Source: Nocardioides sp. SR21
GTDB lineage: Bacteria; Actinomycetota; Actinomycetes; Propionibacteriales; Nocardioidaceae
Length of the DNA: 64,000 nucleotides
Assembly (NCBI RefSeq): GCF_022761125.1
Contig: NZ_JAKWJR010000003.1
Location: 62,001 to 126,000, forward strand
Direction of reading: 5' to 3'
The stretch's first letter is position 1. Each line of letters starts with the position of its first letter. Of the stretch, positions 1 to 8,072 are shown in pieces. A program made the position numbers and the translations under genes. The notes beneath the pieces are model-generated. The model was not told the origin of the DNA. It made no database searches and saw only the letters and a program-made list of their open reading frames with translations.

Positions 1-150
1 CGACGGCAGGACGTCACCGGCGACGTCCTGGACGTCGCACGAGCCGGCCGGGTCGACCGCGTGCCAGACGACGGTGGCGAGTGCTCCGCCCACGAGGCCG
101 CCTGCGAGCGCGACGGCGGCCCCGATGGCGATCATCCGGCGGCGCTCCAC
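1..150 (-). CDS. Secreted or membrane-anchored protein, N-terminus only
   Basis: The gene runs off the left edge and only its first 50 codons are present. The GTG start (148-150, reverse strand) follows a GGAGGG ribosome site about 7 bases upstream. The sequence opens with a basic stretch (VERRR) and a hydrophobic segment at about residues 7-29, a signal peptide or membrane anchor. The visible end (CDVQDVAGDVLPS) resembles the entry to secreted trypsin-like serine proteases of the HtrA type, but no catalytic residue is in view, so the protease idea is inference. Confidence 0.6.
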   Translation of the reverse strand, partial: MERRRMIAIGAAVALAGGLVGGALATVVWHAVDPAGSCDVQDVAGDVLPS

Positions 151-284
151 GGCGGCTCCCTCCGACCGGACGAGCGTAGCGTTCGCGGTCGGAGAAAACT
201 TTCGCGCTCGGTGTCGAAAAGGCCGCCGGCCGTTCGATGTACCTGCGAGAAGCAAGCCACCAGCAACCAGTAGGAGTGATCGAG

Positions 285-659
285 ATGCCGCGTTTCATGG
301 GATTCGTCCGGATGGAAGAGGGCCAGGGCATGGCGCCGCAGTCGCTGTTCGACGCGATGGACACCTACATCGGCGAGCAGGCCGCGAAGGGCGTCTTCCT
401 CGACGGCGGCGGGCTGTTCGGCACCGAGGACACCGTGAACTTCATCTCCAGCGGGGGCGAGGTCAGCCGCGTCGACGGCCCGTACGCCGAGGCCAAGGAG
501 GTCGTCGGAGGCTGGGCGCTGATGAAGTACGACTCGCTCGAGGAGGCCATCGCCGGCCAGCAGGAGTTCGCCGAGCTGCACGCGAAGCACTGGCCCGAGG
601 CCACCGTGGTCGCGACGCTGCGCCAGGTCGCCGAGGAGCCGGAGGAGACCGGCGCCTGA
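285..659 (+). CDS. YCII/DGPF-domain protein
   Basis: A 124-residue protein of the YCII-related superfamily (DGPF domain). The diagnostic DGPYAEAKEVVGG stretch is at about residues 65-77, inside a ferredoxin-like fold typical of this family. These proteins often sit beside sigma-70 ECF factors, but none is visible here and the catalytic role is unknown. The ATG at 285 is chosen over an upstream in-frame ATG at 237 because AGGAG lies 10 bases before it. It is convergent with the peptidase E-like gene, separated by a strong hairpin. Confidence 0.85.
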   Translation: MPRFMGFVRMEEGQGMAPQSLFDAMDTYIGEQAAKGVFLDGGGLFGTEDTVNFISSGGEVSRVDGPYAEAKEVVGGWALMKYDSLEEAIAGQQEFAELHAKHWPEATVVATLRQVAEEPEETGA

Positions 660-662
660 CCT

Positions 663-702
663 CCGGTGCTGCCGGCGCGCACGTGGCCGCCGGCGGCACC
701 GG
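663..702. terminator. Bidirectional hairpin between convergent genes
   Basis: Two 15-base arms (663-677 and 688-702) pair with a single G:T mismatch around a 10-base loop. The hairpin lies between the stop of the YCII-like gene and the stop of the convergent peptidase E-like gene. There is no U-tract, as is usual for high-GC Actinobacteria. Confidence 0.6.
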
Positions 703-707
703 CGTCG

Positions 708-1376
708 TCAGGTCAGCAGCTTCCAGGTCCCTTCCGACACGACCTCCACGGTGCCGCCGACGACGGTGAGGGCCGTCTGGTCGTCGATGGCGTAGGCCGG
801 GCCGGAGATGCCGGCCGCCCACTGCTGCGCCACGGCCATGGAGTTGCCCGGCTCGCCGTCCGGCGCCAGGTGCGGGCAGATCGAGAAGTCGACGACGCCC
901 AGGGTGCTGTCGTCGCCGGTCGGCGGTCGCCACTGGATGAAGTCGTCGCCGACCTCGGGGGTCATCACCATGCTGCCGGCGCTCAGCCCGACCCACACCG
1001 TGTCGGTCAGCGACGGGATCAGGTCGGCGAGGCCGGACTCCCGCATCCAGTGGCACAGGTAGAGCACGTCCCCGCCCGCCACCAGGAGGGCGTCGGTCTC
1101 CCGGACCAGCGGGACCCAGCGGTCCTCGTCGATGCTCGGCAGGGCGGTCAGCTCCAGCACGCCCATCGACTTCCAGCCCAGGTCGACCATCGGGTTCTGG
1201 CTCTTCCCGCTGATGAACTGCCACGCCCTCGCCCCTGGGCCGACCCACGGGTGTCCGTACTGCGCGGTGGGGATGCAGAGGGCGCTGGACTCGCCGATCG
1301 GCTTGCCCAGCAGCTCGACGAGCGCGTCGCGGATGCTGGGGTTCGAGATGCCCGCGGACGTGAGTAGCAGCTTCAA
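708..1376 (-). CDS. Peptidase E-like protein (family S51)
   Basis: A 222-residue member of the S51 (dipeptidase E/cyanophycinase-like) family, which adopts a class I glutamine amidotransferase-like fold. GLSAGSMV carries the nucleophilic serine in its elbow, and the preceding LLVAGGD is the family glycine-rich motif. The family cleaves Asp-X dipeptides, but the substrate here cannot be told. The start is TTG at 1376, giving the usual N-terminus MKLLLTSAGI; a GGGAGAG ribosome site lies just upstream. The longer in-frame reading is low-complexity and unlikely to be translated. Confidence 0.85.
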   Translation of the reverse strand: MKLLLTSAGISNPSIRDALVELLGKPIGESSALCIPTAQYGHPWVGPGARAWQFISGKSQNPMVDLGWKSMGVLELTALPSIDEDRWVPLVRETDALLVAGGDVLYLCHWMRESGLADLIPSLTDTVWVGLSAGSMVMTPEVGDDFIQWRPPTGDDSTLGVVDFSICPHLAPDGEPGNSMAVAQQWAAGISGPAYAIDDQTALTVVGGTVEVVSEGTWKLLT

Positions 1377-1488
1377 GGTCTCTCCCGGTCGGATCGCGAT
1401 GTCTGTGGGGGCGTGACGTACCGACCCGGCGTCACCGCAGGACTCATCGGCCTCGATGGTGTCCGGGTTGCTCGAGGTGCGAGCCGGA

Positions 1489-1824
1489 TCAGGCCGGTCC
1501 GCCGCCGAAGCCGATCTCGTTGCCGTCCTCGTCGCGGAAGATCGCCTTGCGGACGCCGTTCTCGTACGTCTCGGTGCGTGCCGGCTCCAGGCCACGCGAA
1601 GCAGCGGAGGCGAGGAACCCGTCCAGGTCCTCGAGGAAGACGGTCACCATCGCGTGACCGGCGTGCTCGGGCTCGAGCGCCACGTACAGGTAGCGGTGCT
1701 CGGCGACCTCGAAGACGCACTCGGTGTCGTGGGCGTGGAACGCGGGAGCCCGGCCGAGCAGCCGCTCGACCCAGGTGACGCCGCGGGCGTAGTCGGTGAC
1801 GCCGACACCGGCGAACAGGTCCAT
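1489..1824 (-). CDS. VOC-superfamily protein (glyoxalase/bleomycin-resistance fold)
   Basis: A 111-residue single-domain vicinal oxygen chelate protein, shown by the beta-alpha-beta-beta-beta pattern, the mid-protein HDTECVFEV, and the C-terminal FRDEDGNEIGF where the last metal-ligand glutamate usually lies. Such proteins bind a divalent metal and act as isomerases, dioxygenases or antibiotic-binding proteins; no substrate is evident. The ATG at 1824 is preferred because AGGAGG lies about 10 bases upstream. It reads in the same direction as the peptidase E-like gene, about 110 bases downstream. Confidence 0.85.
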   Translation of the reverse strand: MDLFAGVGVTDYARGVTWVERLLGRAPAFHAHDTECVFEVAEHRYLYVALEPEHAGHAMVTVFLEDLDGFLASAASRGLEPARTETYENGVRKAIFRDEDGNEIGFGGGPA

Positions 1825-1891
1825 GTCGGTTCGACCTCCTGGGTATCGCGGAGTCATCGGTCGCGCCGCGCTGTCTGCGATAGTCGGTCGG

Positions 1892-2092
1892 GTGAGTGCG
1901 GAGGCGCAACGTCAGGACCGCGGTCGGGACTTCGATGGCGTCCGGATCGGTCGACCCGCCACCGGGGCCCTGATCGATGCCGGCTACCGCGTGATCGGCG
2001 ATCTGCCGGACGACCTGGGCAACCTGCTCGAGCTGCACGGCGTCGGCCCGAAGGCCGTGCGGCTGCTGGTCGAGGCGAGGGCGTCCGGGTAG
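1892..2092 (+). CDS. Small helix-hairpin-helix protein
   Basis: A 66-residue protein whose C-terminal half (IGRPATGALIDAGYRVIGDL, then LLELHGVGPKAVRLL) matches the paired helix-hairpin-helix found in RNA polymerase alpha C-terminal domains and in small stand-alone actinobacterial proteins. LHGVGPKA is the hairpin that contacts nucleic acid backbone. The GTG at 1892 is the first start after the divergent VOC gene; an ATG at 1796 would overlap that gene. The role is unknown, with DNA binding a plausible inference. Confidence 0.65.
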   Translation: MSAEAQRQDRGRDFDGVRIGRPATGALIDAGYRVIGDLPDDLGNLLELHGVGPKAVRLLVEARASG

Positions 2093-2109
2093 GGGCCAGC
2101 CCGTCCGGG

Positions 2110-3348
2110 TCAGCCTCGCCCGTGCTCGCGACGCCAGCCGTTCCAGTGCCAGTGGAGGTACCGGTCGATCGCGCGGACGACGTGCGCCGACCGGATCGAC
2201 GGGAACACGTCGAACGCGTGCTGGGCGCCGGGGAGCTCGGCGTACACGACCGTGGCGCCGGAGATCTCGCGCAGCCGGGAGACGAACAGCCGCGCCTGCT
2301 CGACGTTGACGAGCGTGTCGTGGGCACCGTGGAGGACGAAGAAGTCCGGCGCCTCCTTGGTGATCCGGAGCAGGGGAGTGCCGGCCTCGAACACCTCGGG
2401 CGCGTCCTCCCAGCCCTGCCGGACCACCCGCGGGGCGAGGAAGAGGTCGCGCATCTGCGCGGCGCTGCGCAGGCCGGTCGAGCCCGCGAAGTCGTAGACC
2501 CCGTAGTGGGGCACGGCGACCGCCACGCTGGTGTCGGCGTCCTCGAAGCCGGGCTGGTACGCCGGGTCGTTCGGGGTGACCGCGGCGAGCGCGGTGAGGT
2601 GCCCGCCGGCCGAGCCGCCGGTGATCGCGATGTAGTCGGGGTCGCCGCCGTACTCCTCGATGTGCTCGCGGATCCAGGCGATCGCGCGCTTCACGTCAAC
2701 GATCTGGGCGGGGAACGGGTCGCGCGGCGCGAGCCGGTAGTTGATCGCGACGCACACCCAGCCCTTGGCGGCGAGGTGCTGCATCAGCGGGATGCCCTGC
2801 TGGTCCTTGTTGCCGATCGTCCAGCCGCCGCCGTGCACCTGCAGCAGGACCGGAGCACCGGAGACAGGCTCCGCAGGGCGGTAGATGTCGAGCAGCCCGC
2901 GCTTGCCGTGCTCCGGCGCGTACGCGACGTTCTTCTCGACCACGACGTCGAGCGCGCGCATCCGGAACGGGTTCGCGAGCCTGCGCCACGGGGTCGCGAG
3001 CTCGGCCGGCGTGGGCTTCGCGTCGAGCTGCTCGAGGTAGTCGTAGCCGAGCCCCTCGACGAGGGCGTCCTCGGCGTCCTTCTGCACCCGGCGGGACTGG
3101 TCGAGCAGGAACGCCTGGCCGGCGAGGTTCGCCGCTGCCAGCGCGAGGCCGGCGACCGAGCGCCGCCGGCCGCGTCGTACGACGTGCGCGGTGGTGTCGG
3201 CCGCGGTGAGGGCGAACAGGTGCTGGGCGAGCTCCGAGGTCAGCCAGCCGAACGCGAACGCCGGGACGCCGGCTCGGAAGCCGGGCGCGGGACGGATCGC
3301 GTTCGCGGTGAGGGCAGCGGTGACGACCTGGCGGCGGAGAAAGGCCAT
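2110..3348 (-). CDS. LipQ-like alpha/beta hydrolase (HSL-type esterase)
   Basis: A 412-residue esterase of the hormone-sensitive lipase family. An N-terminal hydrophobic region (about 1-100) precedes the hydrolase domain. HGGGW (oxyanion hole) and GGSAGGH (nucleophile) are visible, and the acid and base residues fall in HDTLVN and AQHAFD. Size and divergence from a WS/DGAT gene recall M. tuberculosis LipQ (Rv2485c) beside Rv2484c. The ATG at 3348 is preceded by TAACGT and a 7-base gap, so the message is probably leaderless; this -10 overlaps a KstR-like motif. The substrate is probably an acyl ester or acylglycerol. Confidence 0.85.
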   Translation of the reverse strand: MAFLRRQVVTAALTANAIRPAPGFRAGVPAFAFGWLTSELAQHLFALTAADTTAHVVRRGRRRSVAGLALAAANLAGQAFLLDQSRRVQKDAEDALVEGLGYDYLEQLDAKPTPAELATPWRRLANPFRMRALDVVVEKNVAYAPEHGKRGLLDIYRPAEPVSGAPVLLQVHGGGWTIGNKDQQGIPLMQHLAAKGWVCVAINYRLAPRDPFPAQIVDVKRAIAWIREHIEEYGGDPDYIAITGGSAGGHLTALAAVTPNDPAYQPGFEDADTSVAVAVPHYGVYDFAGSTGLRSAAQMRDLFLAPRVVRQGWEDAPEVFEAGTPLLRITKEAPDFFVLHGAHDTLVNVEQARLFVSRLREISGATVVYAELPGAQHAFDVFPSIRSAHVVRAIDRYLHWHWNGWRREHGRG

Positions 3349-3359
3349 AGGTCCCACGT

Positions 3360-3373
3360 TAGAACGTGTTTCC
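3360..3373. promoter_or_regulatory. KstR-like operator on the lipQ-like -10
   Basis: TAGAACGTGTTTCC fits the KstR consensus TnnAACnnGTTnnA except for the last base. It overlaps a reverse-strand TAACGT (3356-3361) placed 7 bases before the esterase ATG, so a bound repressor would block that promoter. KstR binding is inferred from the motif only. Confidence 0.55.
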
Positions 3374-3438
3374 AGCGGAGAGACTGGTCTGAGAGGCGGG
3401 TCACGCGTGTCCTCCCCGACGGCGGCTCGTTCACAGAC

Positions 3439-3452
3439 GAGAACGTGTTCCA
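3439..3452. promoter_or_regulatory. KstR-like operator upstream of the WS/DGAT gene
   Basis: GAGAACGTGTTCCA matches TnnAACnnGTTnnA at every fixed base except the first. It lies 18 bases before the start codon of the acyltransferase gene and 66 bases from the other KstR-like motif, in the shared divergent intergenic region. Repression of both genes by one regulator is inferred. Confidence 0.55.
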
Positions 3453-3469
3453 CCGGAGGGAGAAGGTTG

Positions 3470-4933
3470 ATGGACCGGCTGTCGGGGCTCGACGCGAGCT
3501 TCCTGTACCTCGAGACGCCCGCGCAGCTGATGCACGTCTGCGGCGTGATCGTGCTCGACGCCAGCACGATCCCCGAGGGCTACACCTACGCCTGCTTCCG
3601 CGCCGAGCTGGACCGCCGCGTGCGCGACGTACCGGAGTTCACCCGCAAGCTGCGCAAGGTGCCGCTCGGGCTCGACCACCCGATCTGGGTCCACGACAAG
3701 CACTTCGACATCGATCACCACGTGCACCGCCTCGCACTGCCGTCGCCGGGCGGGTACGCCGAGCTCGTCGAGCTCACCAGCCACCTCGCCGGGCTGCCGC
3801 TGGACCGCTCGCGGCCGCTGTGGGAGATGTGGGTGATCGAGGGGTACGTCGGCGCGGACGGCCAGGAGCGGGTCGTGGTGTTCTCGAAGATGCACCACGC
3901 GACCGTCGACGGCGTCTCCGGGTCGAACCTCATCTCGCACCTGTGCAGCCTCGAGCCGGACGCCGACCCGATGGCCGAGGCAGGGGAGCCGCGCACCGTG
4001 CGCGAGCCGGGCCACCGCGAGCTGTTCGGCCGATCGGTCGTGAGCATGGTGACCCGACCGCTGAACGCCGTCCGCCTGGTGACCCCGTCGGTCGAGCTGG
4101 TCACGAAGACCATCGGCCGCGCGCGAGCGGGCACGGCGATGGCGGCGCCCTTCTCGGCGCCGCGGACGTCGTTCAACGGCACGATTACCGGCCACCGCGG
4201 GATCGCCCTCGCGGACATGGACCTCGAGGACGTGCGCCAGATCAAGAACGCCACCGGCACGACCGTCAACGACGTGGTGCTGGCGGTCGCCGGCGGCGCG
4301 CTGCGCGGCTACCTGGAGGACCGCGACGAGCTGCCGTCGAGCTCGCTGCTCGCGACCGTGCCGGTCTCGGTGCGCGAGGAGTCGCGGCACTCGAGCGGCG
4401 CCAACAAGGTCTCGGCGCTGTTCGCCAAGCTCGGCACGGACACCGACGACCCGCTCGAGCGGCTGCGCGACCTCGCCGAGCGCAACAGGAACGCCAAGGA
4501 GCACCACTCCGCGATCAGCGCGGACTCGCTGCAGGACTGGGCGGAGTTCGCGGCGCCGCGGACGTTCGGCCTGGCCGTGCGTGCGTACGCCGGCTTCAAG
4601 CTGCCCGAGCGGCACCCGGTCGTGCACAACCTGGTGATCTCCAACGTCCCCGGCCCGCCGATCCCGCTGTACTTCATGGGCGCGCTGATCGAGGGGCTCT
4701 ACCCGCTCGGGCCGGTCTTCCACGGCGCCGGGCTCAACGTCACGGTGATGTCCAACAACGGCTCCGTGCACGTCGGGCTGATCGCCTGCCAGGAGTCGAT
4801 GCCGGACATCGAGGACCTGGTGCGCCGCTTCCCGGCCGAGCTGGCGAGGCTGAAGGCCGCCGTGGTGGCGGACTCCCGACCGACCAAGCGGCCGGTCAAG
4901 CGGACGCGGAAGCCCGTCGGCGCCTCGCGTTGA
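3470..4933 (+). CDS. Wax ester synthase/diacylglycerol acyltransferase (WS/DGAT)
   Basis: A 487-residue bifunctional acyltransferase that transfers acyl-CoA to diacylglycerol or a fatty alcohol to make storage lipid. The N-terminal MDRLSGLDASFLYLE is typical. MHHATVDGVSG (about residues 143-153) holds the catalytic HHxxxDG, and PLWEM and the C-terminal NVPGP match conserved family blocks. ATG at 3470 has GGAGGG about 10 bases upstream. Its 3' end overlaps the convergent hydrolase by 38 bases. The KstR-like sites in its promoter hint that storage lipid synthesis is tied to sterol use. Confidence 0.9.
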   Translation: MDRLSGLDASFLYLETPAQLMHVCGVIVLDASTIPEGYTYACFRAELDRRVRDVPEFTRKLRKVPLGLDHPIWVHDKHFDIDHHVHRLALPSPGGYAELVELTSHLAGLPLDRSRPLWEMWVIEGYVGADGQERVVVFSKMHHATVDGVSGSNLISHLCSLEPDADPMAEAGEPRTVREPGHRELFGRSVVSMVTRPLNAVRLVTPSVELVTKTIGRARAGTAMAAPFSAPRTSFNGTITGHRGIALADMDLEDVRQIKNATGTTVNDVVLAVAGGALRGYLEDRDELPSSSLLATVPVSVREESRHSSGANKVSALFAKLGTDTDDPLERLRDLAERNRNAKEHHSAISADSLQDWAEFAAPRTFGLAVRAYAGFKLPERHPVVHNLVISNVPGPPIPLYFMGALIEGLYPLGPVFHGAGLNVTVMSNNGSVHVGLIACQESMPDIEDLVRRFPAELARLKAAVVADSRPTKRPVKRTRKPVGASR

Positions 4934-5813
4934 CGGTGTTGACCGCGTCGAGCAGCGCGGGCACGAACCGCTCGGACTCCAGCACGCACGCCGCGTGACC
5001 GGCCGGGATGTCGTGGACCGTCGCCCCGGGGATCTTGCGGGCGAGCGCGACCTGGTTGTCCGGTGACAGCACCTTGTCCTTGAGGGTCACCACGACCGCC
5101 ACGGGTACGTCGATCCGGGACAGCCACGGTCGCGAGTGGTGGCGGCCGAGCGCCGCGACGGCCTGACCCACGGCCCAGGGACTCGTGCTGCGGAACTCCG
5201 CCAGCGCCCAGTCGTGCATGTCGGTCGGGCGCAGGTCCAGCGCGGCGGCGGCGGTCCTGGCCGCGCGCACCGCCGTACGCGATCGCGAGAGGCCGCGGGT
5301 CGCGCCCATCGCCAGGCCCATCGCGGCGTGGAAGGCGCGCTCGGTGATCGTCGAGCGGAACCGATCGGTGGTCGCGCACAGCACCAGGCCGCCGACCTTG
5401 TCGGGGTGCTGGCGCCAGACCCGCTGGGCGATGATCGAGCCCATCGAGAAGCCGGCGATGATCGGGGCGTCCAGCCCGAGCTCGTCGATGAGCGCGGCGA
5501 CGTCGTCGGCGCAGTCGTGGATCGAGAAGTCGTCGGACTGGATGCCGCGGCCGTGCCAGCGCTGGTCCATGGTGATCACGCGGTAGCGACGCGACAGGGG
5601 CCCGATCGACGGGAACCAGGTCAGCAGCCCGGTGCACCCGACGGCGTGCAGCAGCACGACGGTGGGGGAGTCGCGCCGTGGGCCCGGTGTGTCGGTGACG
5701 TACGCCGCGCCGCGGCCGGGCAGATCGACCATCCGGCCCTCGGGGATGCGCACGTAGGGCACGTAGACCGAGCTGGTCAGCAGGCTTCGGGGGGTCGGCA
5801 GTCGCACGGTCAC
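4896..5813 (-). CDS. Alpha/beta hydrolase
   Basis: A 305-residue alpha/beta hydrolase. LHAVGC marks the oxyanion strand, GFSMGS the nucleophile elbow (Ser at about 128), LKDKVLS the probable acid and AGHAACV the histidine. The fold resembles 3-oxoadipate enol-lactonase-like hydrolases; the substrate is unknown. The start is GTG at 5813 or an in-frame GTG six bases further in. It diverges from the chsE1-chsE2 gene across a perfect KstR-type site, suggesting a place in the steroid regulon. Its 3' end overlaps the WS/DGAT gene by 38 bases. Confidence 0.8.
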   Translation of the reverse strand: MTVRLPTPRSLLTSSVYVPYVRIPEGRMVDLPGRGAAYVTDTPGPRRDSPTVVLLHAVGCTGLLTWFPSIGPLSRRYRVITMDQRWHGRGIQSDDFSIHDCADDVAALIDELGLDAPIIAGFSMGSIIAQRVWRQHPDKVGGLVLCATTDRFRSTITERAFHAAMGLAMGATRGLSRSRTAVRAARTAAAALDLRPTDMHDWALAEFRSTSPWAVGQAVAALGRHHSRPWLSRIDVPVAVVVTLKDKVLSPDNQVALARKIPGATVHDIPAGHAACVLESERFVPALLDAVNTVNARRRRASASA

Positions 5814-5850
5814 CTCTCGGGTCGTGTCGCTGTGTCATTTCGGTGGGGAG

Positions 5851-5866
5851 TAGAACACGTTACAGT
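5851..5866. promoter_or_regulatory. Perfect KstR-type operator and -10 of the igr-type operon
   Basis: TAGAACACGTTACA (5851-5864) matches TnnAACnnGTTnnA exactly. A forward TACAGT (5861-5866) overlaps its right half and fits a -10 for the operon starting at 5910, which has its own AGGAGAGG ribosome site. The same site could control the divergent hydrolase. Confidence 0.7.
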
Positions 5867-5909
5867 TTCCGCATTCCGTCCGTTGGTGAGACGTCGGTAG
5901 GAGAGGCAC

Positions 5910-8072
5910 GTGACGCAAGACCTGGAGGCCACCGAGGCCGTCCGCAGCGTGGTCCGAGAGGCCCTGGACCGTGCGGGGGACGACCCTGATGCGACCTGGC
6001 AGGCGTTCGCCGACGCCGGCCTGCTCTCGCTGCCCGTACCCGACGCATGTGGTGGGGAAGCCCTCGGTCTCACCGAGGTGGCCGTGCTGCTGCGCGAGAC
6101 CGGCCACCGCGTGGTCCAGCTCCCGGTCTGGGAGACACTCTGCTGCGGCGTGCTGACGCTCGCCGCCGCCGGTTCGGAGGAGCAGCAGCAGGCGCTGCTC
6201 CGGGGCGTGGCCACGGGCGAGACGATCCTGACGCCGGCGCTGCGCGAGCTCGCGCCGACGACGTACGCCGGTGGCGCCGTGACCGGCCGCAAGATCGGCG
6301 TGACGTACGCCGACAAGGCCTCCCGGCTGCTCGTCACGGCGTCGTCGGACGACGGCCCCGTGGTCGCGCTGGTCGACCCGGCCGACCCGGGCGTGACGCT
6401 GCTGCCGTCGCACTCGTCGATGGGCGCGACCCAGCACACCGTCGTGCTCGCCGGCGCGCACGCCGAGCTGCTCCCGGGCGCCGACGCGGCGCGGATCCTG
6501 GACGAGCTGGCGACCGCCGGCCTCTGCCTGACCGCGGCCGGCGTGGTCGCCGGGGCCCGCGACCTGACGGCGACGTACATCAAGGGCCGGACGCAGTTCG
6601 GCCGGACGCTGGCGGAGTTCCAGGCGGTCGCGATGCAGATCGCCGACGTGTACATCACCTCGCGCACCCTCGACCTCGCCTCGGCCAACGCGGCCTGGCG
6701 GATCGGCGAGGGCCTCGACGTGGCCGACGACCTCGCGGTGGCGGCGTACTGGACCTGCCACGAGGCCCCGGGCGCGATGCGGACCTGCCACCACCTGCAC
6801 GGGGGCATGGGCGTCGACGTCACCTACCCGATGTACCGCTACTTCTCCTGGATCACCGACATCTGCCACGCGCTCGGCGCGCAGGCGGAGGACGTCGCGA
6901 TCGAGGACCCGGTCGCCAAGAACCTCGAGCTCACCGCCGAGCAGCGGGCGCTGAAGGCCGAGCTGCGGGAGTACTTCGGCAACCTCGCCGACGAGAACGA
7001 GCACCGCGACATGGGGCTCGACCGGCACGGCGAGACCTACCAGCGTGTCGTACGGCAGATGGGCACCGACGGCTGGATGGGCGTCGGCTGGCCGAAGGAG
7101 TACGGCGGGCACGGGCTCGGCGAGATCGAGCAGACCATCTTCGCCAACGAGGCGCAGCGTGCCGACGTGCACCTGCCGGCGGTGACGCTGCAGACGGTCG
7201 GGCCGACGCTGATCAGGTACGGCACCGAGAAGCAGAAGGACCTGTTCCTCAAGCGGATCCTGGCCGGCGACGTGCACTTCGCGATCGGCTACAGCGAGCC
7301 CGACGCGGGCACCGACCTCGCGTCGCTGCGCACGACCGCGCGGCGCGACGGCGACCACTACGTCGTCAACGGGCAGAAGCTCTGGACGACCGGCGGCCAC
7401 CAGGCCGACTATCTCTGGCTCGCGGTGCGCACCGACCCGGACGCCCCGAAGCACAAGGGCATCTCGATCCTGATCGTCGACACCAAGGACCCGGGCTACT
7501 CCTGGACGCCGATCATCACCGCCGACGGCTCGCACCACGTGAACGCGACGTACTTCAACGACGTGCGGGTGCCGGTCGACATGCTCGTCGGCGAGGAGAA
7601 CCAGGGCTGGAAGCTGATCACCACCCAGCTCAACCACGAGCGCGTGATGCTCGGGCCGGCCGGCCGCATCGAGGGTCTGCGCGACCGCGTCGCGGAGTGG
7701 GCGACGAAGGCCGGCGTCATCGACCGGCCCGACGTACGCCGGGTGATGGGCGAGGCGACCGCGGTCTTCCGCGTCAACGAGCTGCTGAACTGGGAGGTCG
7801 CACGCGCGGCCGCGGTCGGTGAGATCTCGGTCGGCGACGCGTCGTCGTCGAAGGTCTTCGCCGCCGACCAGGTGCAGCACCTGTCGGCCGACCTGGTCGA
7901 CATCGTGCACCGCTACGGCGACCCGGCCGACGAGGAGACCGACGAGCTGATGACGTACCTGGACGCGCAGGCGAAGCGGAACCTGGTGCTCACCTTCGGC
8001 GGTGGCGTGCAGGAGGTGCAGCGCGAGCTGATCGCGATGTTCGGCCTCGGGCTGCCGCGGGTGCCGCGATGA
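5910..8072 (+). CDS. ChsE1-ChsE2 fusion: steroid side-chain acyl-CoA dehydrogenase
   Basis: A 720-residue two-domain acyl-CoA dehydrogenase. Residues 1 to about 335 resemble ChsE1 (FadE28), with TCHHLHGGMGVDVTYPMYRY near the domain end; about 340-720 resemble ChsE2 (FadE29), with the FAD-binding GYSEPDAGTDLASLR, VNGQKLWTTGGH and a PRVPR terminus. In M. tuberculosis these are two adjacent genes whose products form a heterotetramer that dehydrogenates the three-carbon side-chain CoA thioester (3-OPC-CoA). Here they form one chain in the same order. FadE34 (ChsE3) has similar length, but the neighbours and C-terminal blocks fit ChsE2. GTG at 5910 follows AGGAGAGG. The 3' end overlaps the next gene (ATGA). 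Confidence 0.85.
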   Translation: MTQDLEATEAVRSVVREALDRAGDDPDATWQAFADAGLLSLPVPDACGGEALGLTEVAVLLRETGHRVVQLPVWETLCCGVLTLAAAGSEEQQQALLRGVATGETILTPALRELAPTTYAGGAVTGRKIGVTYADKASRLLVTASSDDGPVVALVDPADPGVTLLPSHSSMGATQHTVVLAGAHAELLPGADAARILDELATAGLCLTAAGVVAGARDLTATYIKGRTQFGRTLAEFQAVAMQIADVYITSRTLDLASANAAWRIGEGLDVADDLAVAAYWTCHEAPGAMRTCHHLHGGMGVDVTYPMYRYFSWITDICHALGAQAEDVAIEDPVAKNLELTAEQRALKAELREYFGNLADENEHRDMGLDRHGETYQRVVRQMGTDGWMGVGWPKEYGGHGLGEIEQTIFANEAQRADVHLPAVTLQTVGPTLIRYGTEKQKDLFLKRILAGDVHFAIGYSEPDAGTDLASLRTTARRDGDHYVVNGQKLWTTGGHQADYLWLAVRTDPDAPKHKGISILIVDTKDPGYSWTPIITADGSHHVNATYFNDVRVPVDMLVGEENQGWKLITTQLNHERVMLGPAGRIEGLRDRVAEWATKAGVIDRPDVRRVMGEATAVFRVNELLNWEVARAAAVGEISVGDASSSKVFAADQVQHLSADLVDIVHRYGDPADEETDELMTYLDAQAKRNLVLTFGGGVQEVQRELIAMFGLGLPRVPR

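Noticed and set aside
1456..4998. A 1180-codon forward open frame
   Set aside because: It runs antisense and out of frame across several recognisable genes, and its product is arginine/valine-rich with no motif; a typical high-GC shadow frame.
5835..7910. A 691-codon reverse frame opposite the ChsE1-ChsE2 gene
   Set aside because: Low-complexity His/Arg/Val/Leu product lying wholly over a gene with clear flavin motifs; it is the shadow of that gene.
5910..8072. Assignment of the two-domain dehydrogenase to FadE34 (ChsE3)
   Set aside because: Length fits, but the C-terminal half is closest to FadE29 and the operon is chsH2-chsH1-ltp2, so a ChsE1-ChsE2 fusion is preferred; a phylogeny would settle it.
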